NCBI GenBank assembly: GCA_963695075.1 | Contig: CAVOFR010000002.1 | Coordinates: 42,020 to 106,019, forward strand | Direction: 5' to 3' | Origin: CAWCAL01 sp963695075 | GTDB lineage: Bacteria > Actinomycetota > Acidimicrobiia > Acidimicrobiales > CAWCAL01 | Length of the DNA stretch: 64,000 nucleotides | Part shown: positions 60,161-64,000 of the stretch, in pieces | How positions within the stretch are numbered: the stretch's first letter is position 1 | Layout of the letters: each line of letters opens with the position of its first letter | Notes under the pieces: generated by a model | Told to the model about the DNA's origin: nothing | What the model saw: the letters and a program-made list of their open reading frames with translations, nothing else | Database searches by the model: none | Position numbers and translations under genes: made by a program

Positions 60161-60457
60161 GTGACCACCGACCAGGCATCGATCGGCGACATCGAGATGG
60201 TCGTCCCCCTGGTCGAACCTCTCGATGTCGAGCTCCCGGAGTCGATGACCACTCGCGTGCTTCCAGGCGGCACGGTGGCGACTGCGGTCCACAAGGGCCC
60301 GTACGCCGAGGTTGCGCCCGCGTATCACGTCCTGACCGGATGGGTGCAGGAACACGGGCATGAATCGACTGGCAGCCCGCGAGAGATCTACCTGAACGAC
60401 CCGTCGAGCATCCCCGAGGCGGAGTACCTCACGGAGATCCAGTTCCCGATCGACTGA
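60161..60457 (+). CDS. GyrI-like small-molecule-binding domain, C-terminal half only
   Basis: The 98-residue product matches only the second half of a GyrI/AraC-effector-binding-like domain: LPGGTVATAVHKGPYAEVAPAYHVL, GSPREIYLNDP and the ending TEIQFPID. Full domains are about 150 residues and contain two related halves. The missing first half should lie upstream, where the tRNA-Ala boundary comes instead. GTG at 60161 is the only plausible start. It may be a remnant or a truncated but folded single-half protein. Confidence 0.6.
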   Translation: MTTDQASIGDIEMVVPLVEPLDVELPESMTTRVLPGGTVATAVHKGPYAEVAPAYHVLTGWVQEHGHESTGSPREIYLNDPSSIPEAEYLTEIQFPID

Positions 60458-60660
60458 CGCTTGCCCCACAGCACCGACTGATCTCCGCCTGGGCCTAGGG
60501 GACGCCCGACCGCCCGCTCCGTGCGGCACCTCGGTGGCAGGTCTCACCGCGAAGATGCCGCGCGTTCTGGGGCGGTCACATCGTGTCGCCGCGCAACCGG
60601 CGCCTTTCGCTCTGCAGTAAGGCTTGGATCGGCACCGATGCGCGGATCGTCGGTTGCGTG

Positions 60661-61131
60661 TCAGCGACTCGACGTTCTTGTTGACGCACCGGGGCCGGGA
60701 AAGACGTCAACGTCGTTGGCTCGCATCGAGTCGCCACAGTGTGCGCAGCGAAGCTCGACGTGGCTGACCTGGCCGCATGCCCGGTGGCGGTAGAAGATCG
60801 GCGGGCCGGCCGTGTCCGCGAGCCATCGGTCGCCCCAGGCGACCATCACCATCAGGACGTCGACGAGCTCTTCACCCTTGGTCGTGAGGATGTACTCGTA
60901 GCGCGGTGGCCGATCTTCGTACTGCTCGCGTTCCAACACCTCCCATTCGACCAGAGACTTCAGGCGTTCGCTGAGGACCTTACGGGAGATGCCCAGGTCG
61001 GCCTGGATCTCGTCGAATCGGCTGATCCCGATGTACACATCGCGCAAGATCAACGGCGACCAGGGTTCTCCGATCACCGCGGCGGTGCGAGCGATCGAGC
61101 AGGCCATCGCCCCGAAGTTCGTTCGCTGCAC
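60661..61131 (-). CDS. HxlR-family transcriptional regulator with zinc-ribbon tail
   Basis: The 156-residue regulator has the HxlR winged helix: FGAMACSIARTAAVIGEPW, LILRDVYIGISRFDEIQADLGISRKVLSERLKSLV and RPPRYEYILTTKGEEL. The C-terminal tail holds CGQ...CAHCG, a four-Cys zinc ribbon. It starts at GTG and diverges from the dihydrofolate-reductase-like gene; two symmetric operators lie between them, so the regulator probably controls both directions. Signals for this family include aldehydes and disulfide stress, but nothing here identifies the signal. The 203 bp between this gene and the GyrI fragment hold no gene I can recognise. Confidence 0.92.
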   Translation of the reverse strand: MQRTNFGAMACSIARTAAVIGEPWSPLILRDVYIGISRFDEIQADLGISRKVLSERLKSLVEWEVLEREQYEDRPPRYEYILTTKGEELVDVLMVMVAWGDRWLADTAGPPIFYRHRACGQVSHVELRCAHCGDSMRANDVDVFPGPGASTRTSSR

Positions 61132-61150
61132 GAGAGCGCCTCCTAGATAG

Positions 61151-61206
61151 TTCCCTTAGGAAATGTACTGGTGCTACAGTCCCATGGCATGAGTTTCCTA
61201 AGGGAA
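61151..61206. promoter_or_regulatory. Paired inverted operators of the HxlR divergon
   Basis: TTCCCTTAGGAAA (61151-61163) and its exact reverse complement TTTCCTAAGGGAA (61194-61206) are centred 43 bp apart, about four helical turns. Each half is itself a TTCC-N4-GGAA dyad. TACAGT (61175-61180) is a -10 candidate for the plus-strand gene and the complement of 61162-61167 (TACATT) for the minus-strand regulator gene. Confidence 0.7.
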
Positions 61207-61292
61207 TGCATCCGTCGGGTGTCCTCGGTGCCATCGGGCGATTCGAGCCCGACGATCCGAGCGGGTGAGCCTGCCAGCGAGGTCAACGACCA

Positions 61293-61880
61293 ATGCGGAA
61301 GCTGATCGTGGTGAACATGATGTCGCTCGACGGGTTCTACGCCGGACCCGGTGGGGACCTGATGCTGCTGCCCTTCGACGGCGGGGCCTTCGACTCGTAC
61401 AACCTCGAGCGGATCCGGGCGGCCGACATCGTGCTCTTGGGGGCGACTTCCTACTCAGCCTTCAGCGGGTACTGGCCGGCCGTGGCAGACGACACCTCGG
61501 CCCCGAGGGCAAGCCGCGAGTTCGCGCGGATCTACAACGAGGTGGAGAAGGTGGTTGTGTCCGACAGCGCGACGCTGCCCGAGGCAGATCACCCCTGGGC
61601 TGAAACGACTCGGATCCTTTCTCAAACCGACGCCCATGAGACGCTCGCTGAGCTCAAACGTCAGGGCGGCCGCGAGATCGTCAGCTGGGGCAGCCGAACT
61701 CTCTGGCACAACCTGCTGGCGAACGGTCTGGTCGACGAGCTGCACCTCATGGTCGGGGCAGTCACCGTCGGCGACGGTGTTCCCGTGTTCGGGAGTCGGA
61801 GGCCGGCGCTGCGCCTGATCGACTCACAGGTGTTCGACGGGTCAGACGACGTGCTCGTCCGCTACCGAGTGTCGGAGTAG
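61293..61880 (+). CDS. Dihydrofolate reductase/RibD C-terminal-like protein
   Basis: The 195-residue protein has the RibD C-terminal/DHFR-like fold: KLIVVNMMSLDGFYA, DIVLLGATSYSAFSGYWP, EIVSWGSRTLWHNLLANGLVDELHLMVGAVTVGDGVPVF. These reductases use NADPH on varied substrates; this short form lacks the deaminase domain of riboflavin synthesis. It is separated from the HxlR gene by the operator region, which should control it. The ATG at 61293 has a GAGG about 11 nt upstream. Substrate is unknown. Confidence 0.9.
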   Translation: MRKLIVVNMMSLDGFYAGPGGDLMLLPFDGGAFDSYNLERIRAADIVLLGATSYSAFSGYWPAVADDTSAPRASREFARIYNEVEKVVVSDSATLPEADHPWAETTRILSQTDAHETLAELKRQGGREIVSWGSRTLWHNLLANGLVDELHLMVGAVTVGDGVPVFGSRRPALRLIDSQVFDGSDDVLVRYRVSE

Positions 61881-61934
61881 ACGGTTGCTACTGGGCAAGC
61901 GATATCGGACGCGCGTTCGAGAAAGGGAGAACCC

Positions 61935-62279
61935 ATGAGTGCACTGCAGGGCATTGCCCGATTCCGATTCCATGACGGCACGATCGACAAGTACAAGGAG
62001 TTGGCCGCGCAGAGCATGGAGATCGTGCGGAACAACGACCCCGGCACGCTCCAGTACGAGATCTACCTCAACGACGAGGAAACCGAGGCCATCGTCATCG
62101 AGCGCTATACAGACTCCCAAGCGCTGGTCGACCACCTGGCCAACCTCGGCGATCTCGGTGAGGCAATGCTCGCAACGGCAGACGTCACCGGCGAGCTACT
62201 CGGCGACGTGAGCGAGGAACTGCGAACAAGTCTCGCGAACAGCCCTGTCCGCCTCTACAAGCCGTTTCTGTCCATGTGA
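61935..62279 (+). CDS. Putative quinol monooxygenase-like (ABM-fold) protein
   Basis: The 114-residue protein has the dimeric ABM-like fold: IARFRFHDGTIDKYKELAAQSMEIVRNNDPGTLQYEIYLNDEE, VIERYTDSQALVDHLANL. The ABM family includes small cofactor-free monooxygenases for quinols and polyketides. Catalytic His/Trp residues are not obvious, so a stress-related binding role is also possible. AAAGGGAG lies before the ATG. It follows the reductase-like gene by 54 bp and could share its transcript. Confidence 0.8.
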   Translation: MSALQGIARFRFHDGTIDKYKELAAQSMEIVRNNDPGTLQYEIYLNDEETEAIVIERYTDSQALVDHLANLGDLGEAMLATADVTGELLGDVSEELRTSLANSPVRLYKPFLSM

Positions 62280-62608
62280 CCGAAGCTGGGTCAACCACTG
62301 GCAAGGTGAGTTGCGCGTCCGTCGCCAACGCATCTCGGCCCGGCCCACATCGGCGCCACGCGCTGCACTCGAGAGGTGGTCGCGGGGGAACTCGTCGCGA
62401 GTGTCACGGAACGCGCGCCGGCTGACAGGCAAGCGCGTCACATACCGCCGGAACTGCGCCTCACGCACCGTCCGTGCGATGCTGCCATCCGCTCCGAGAC
62501 AGGAGATCCACTCCATCCTCGGCATCCCGCCATTCCCGGCATCTGACCTGCGACAACGATGACGCCCGAGCGCTTGTCATGCGGCGGCGGCAAAGCAAGA
62601 ATTGGAGC
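62280..62608. other. 329-bp intergenic region without a recognisable gene
   Basis: I see no gene, tRNA or clear hairpin here. Open frames exist on both strands but show no family motif and no good ribosome site, and they match the GC-driven background. Confidence 0.6.
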
Positions 62609-62983
62609 ATGTTGGATCACGTGGGACTTCAGTGTGCGGACATGGCTGCGAGTGCTGCGTTCTACGACGCTGTTCTTGCCCCACTAGGGGCCCAGCGACT
62701 GTTGGACTTCGATGTCGCCATCGGATACGGCATCCCACCGAAGCCGGACTTCTGGATCAGCGAGTTCGACTCGGGTGACGGGTTTCGGGAGTCGCACATC
62801 GCTTTCGGTGCTTCCGACCGGGCATCGGTGCGGGCGTTCTTCGACGCCGCAGTTGCCGCCGGAGCCGAGGTCCTTCACGAGCCACGAGAATGGCCCGAAT
62901 ACCATCCTGGCTACTACGGAGCATTCGTGCGCGACCCTGACGGCAACAATGTTGAGGCCGTCTGCCACACCCCCGCTGACTGA
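62609..62983 (+). CDS. VOC/glyoxalase-fold protein
   Basis: The 124-residue protein has the VOC (glyoxalase/bleomycin-resistance) fold: MLDHVGLQCADMAASAAFYDAVLAPLG, DFWISEFD, HIAFGASDRASVRAFFDAA, FVRDPDGNNVEAVCH. His near residue 4, His in SHIAFG and Glu in NVEAV are the likely metal ligands. It could isomerise, dioxygenate or bind a small ligand. Third codon positions contain more A and T than in the genes before tRNA-Ala, a sign of transfer. ATG at 62609 is the only start that fits the fold. Confidence 0.9.
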   Translation: MLDHVGLQCADMAASAAFYDAVLAPLGAQRLLDFDVAIGYGIPPKPDFWISEFDSGDGFRESHIAFGASDRASVRAFFDAAVAAGAEVLHEPREWPEYHPGYYGAFVRDPDGNNVEAVCHTPAD

Positions 62984-63075
62984 CCCAGCAGTGTCGCCGG
63001 ACACCGGGCTGCCGGCTCGGTGACGACTGTCCCAGAACGCCGCGAGTGAGCTGGAGTTCGGTTGAGGTCGATGTC

Positions 63076-63903
63076 TCAGTCTGGGTCTGGCCGGTAGCCG
63101 ATCACCATGACGTGCGATGTCGCCCCCATGAGCGTGGGTTCGGACTCGACCGCACGTGCAGCGAAGAGCTGGTTGTCTAGGTCCGCTGGGTCCTCGACGA
63201 TCCAACTCGGTCCCTCGACGGCCAACAAGCTCACATCGACCAAGCCCGCTGCCTGTGCCTCGTCGCGGAGTTCCTCTGGGTGATGGAAGTAGGCGGTCGT
63301 GAAGAACTCAGGTCTGCTCTGCACTTCAGGGTTGCGATGCTGACCTGAATCGAGATCTCGTTCGACGATCGGGCGGAAGACTGCGTCGTCCAGGATTCTG
63401 CGCTTGAGCCCGTCCATCAGCGAAGCGAACCGCGATATCCCCACTGCGATCACCACGCCCCCGGGACGAACAACGCGTTGCGCCTCGACCAGGGCCAGGG
63501 CACGATCCGAGGCCTCGGTGAGGTGGTACAGCGGGCCGAGAAGCAGCACGGCGTCTGCTCCCTCGCTCACGCTGGAGAGGTCTCGGGCGTCTCCGAGTGC
63601 GGAGGTCAGACCTTCCAGCTTCTGGCGTCGAGCTGTCTCGGCGATCTGCTCCACATGTCGTTCGACCGGCTCGATCACATGAACCGTGAAGCCGCGTTCG
63701 GCGAGCGGTACGGCATAGACGCCGGTGCCGCCTCCGACGTCGAGGATTAGCCTCGGAGGCATCGGTAGGTGTCGATCGAGAAGTTCCAGCGTCCGCACGT
63801 ACTCAAGACGCGGACGACCATCGATGAACAGACGCGAACTCTCGAATCCAAGGTCGTAGTGCGCAGCAATGTCCGGATCGACCACGCCGCGAGCTTCACA
63901 CAC
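63076..63903 (-). CDS. Class I SAM-dependent methyltransferase
   Basis: The 275-residue enzyme has motif I LILDVGGGTGVYAVPLAERG, motif II ADAVLLLGPLYHLTE and a long C-terminal substrate domain. The sequence GDARDLS with the acidic motif places it among small-molecule methyltransferases. The substrate is unknown. It starts at GTG (63903); a second GTG at 63885 would remove six residues. It is alone on the minus strand at the window edge; the last 97 bp show nothing recognisable. Confidence 0.9.
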   Translation of the reverse strand: MCEARGVVDPDIAAHYDLGFESSRLFIDGRPRLEYVRTLELLDRHLPMPPRLILDVGGGTGVYAVPLAERGFTVHVIEPVERHVEQIAETARRQKLEGLTSALGDARDLSSVSEGADAVLLLGPLYHLTEASDRALALVEAQRVVRPGGVVIAVGISRFASLMDGLKRRILDDAVFRPIVERDLDSGQHRNPEVQSRPEFFTTAYFHHPEELRDEAQAAGLVDVSLLAVEGPSWIVEDPADLDNQLFAARAVESEPTLMGATSHVMVIGYRPDPD

Positions 63904-64000
63904 CAGAGGCCGATCCGAGCCCGGAGTTCGCCAGGTAGCGGCGATGTGGGTTGGCCGAGCACTCAGGAGTCCTTGCCGAGTCGGTGTCAGGTGTGTCCCA

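Noticed and set aside
62196..62525. Minus-strand open frame in the 62.3-62.6 kb gap
   Set aside because: It shows no family motif and no ribosome site and overlaps the end of the ABM-like gene; treated as background.

Overview
The window looks like a chromosomal segment of a high-GC Gram-positive actinobacterium. The evidence is a strongly G/C-biased third codon position, many GTG and TTG starts, a CrgA division protein, and the order crgA - pabA - pknB - pbpA - rodA - pstP - fhaB - fhaA that actinobacteria usually keep near the replication origin. F420/FMN-type PPOX proteins, Thr/Ser-rich secreted proteins and LATTG/LPATG-type C-terminal anchors fit the same picture. I infer a lineage near Acidimicrobiia, but only protein style supports this; no 16S gene is present.

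Layout. 0-1 kb: the end of a thiolase, a small membrane/zinc-ribbon protein and a short intergenic region with three DnaA-box-like 9-mers. 1-11 kb: rfbA, crgA, pabA and the minus-strand cell-wall growth/Ser-Thr kinase operon (fhaA>fhaB>pstP>rodA>pbpA>pknB), in which several adjacent genes share stop/start bases. 11-24 kb: tRNA-Leu, a seven-repeat propeller lipoprotein, an alcohol dehydrogenase with a cupin, metY, enoyl-CoA hydratase, a TrmH-like methylase, a 972-aa surface beta-helix protein, a YVTN propeller, a DUF4012 protein and an LATTG-anchored protein. 24-31 kb: ileS, enoyl-CoA hydratase, a second LATTG protein, ferredoxin and a secreted HExxH peptidase. 31-43 kb: epoxide hydrolase with an alkylsulfatase-like protein, an ABC/FtsX pair with a cNMP-domain fusion, a candidate selenoprotein of HesB/IscA type, an MBL hydrolase, pheA, an Rrf2 regulator, two tandem FAD oxidoreductases and ctaA. 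43-53 kb: three tRNA-Ser genes, a PlsC-like hypothetical, a PIG-L deacetylase, a thioredoxin/CcdA-like pair, tadA, a PPOX protein, an ABC exporter, xseA-xseB and a TetR regulator. 53-60 kb: a NarL-type two-component system, a Thr-rich secreted protein, prfC, an unusual Glu/Leu/Phe/Val dehydrogenase homologue and tRNA-Ala. 60-64 kb: a likely acquired block that starts just after tRNA-Ala with a half GyrI domain, followed by an HxlR/RibD-type divergon, a monooxygenase, a VOC protein and a methyltransferase.

The strongest unusual signals are two. (1) The ORF at 36113-36421 has a good ribosome binding site and an in-frame UGA exactly where IscA/HesB proteins carry their first cluster-ligand cysteine. 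A hairpin with a GGUC loop begins 14 nt after that UGA and fits the bacterial SECIS model. (2) A gap-free 44-bp repeat family (consensus start CCRAAATCTGGTCC plus a hairpin) occurs six times, each time just downstream of a gene and in that gene's orientation. Four of the copies follow tRNA genes. A second hairpin family (GAACTTTGGGC...) follows three CDS stops. Both families look like lineage-specific 3'-end elements.
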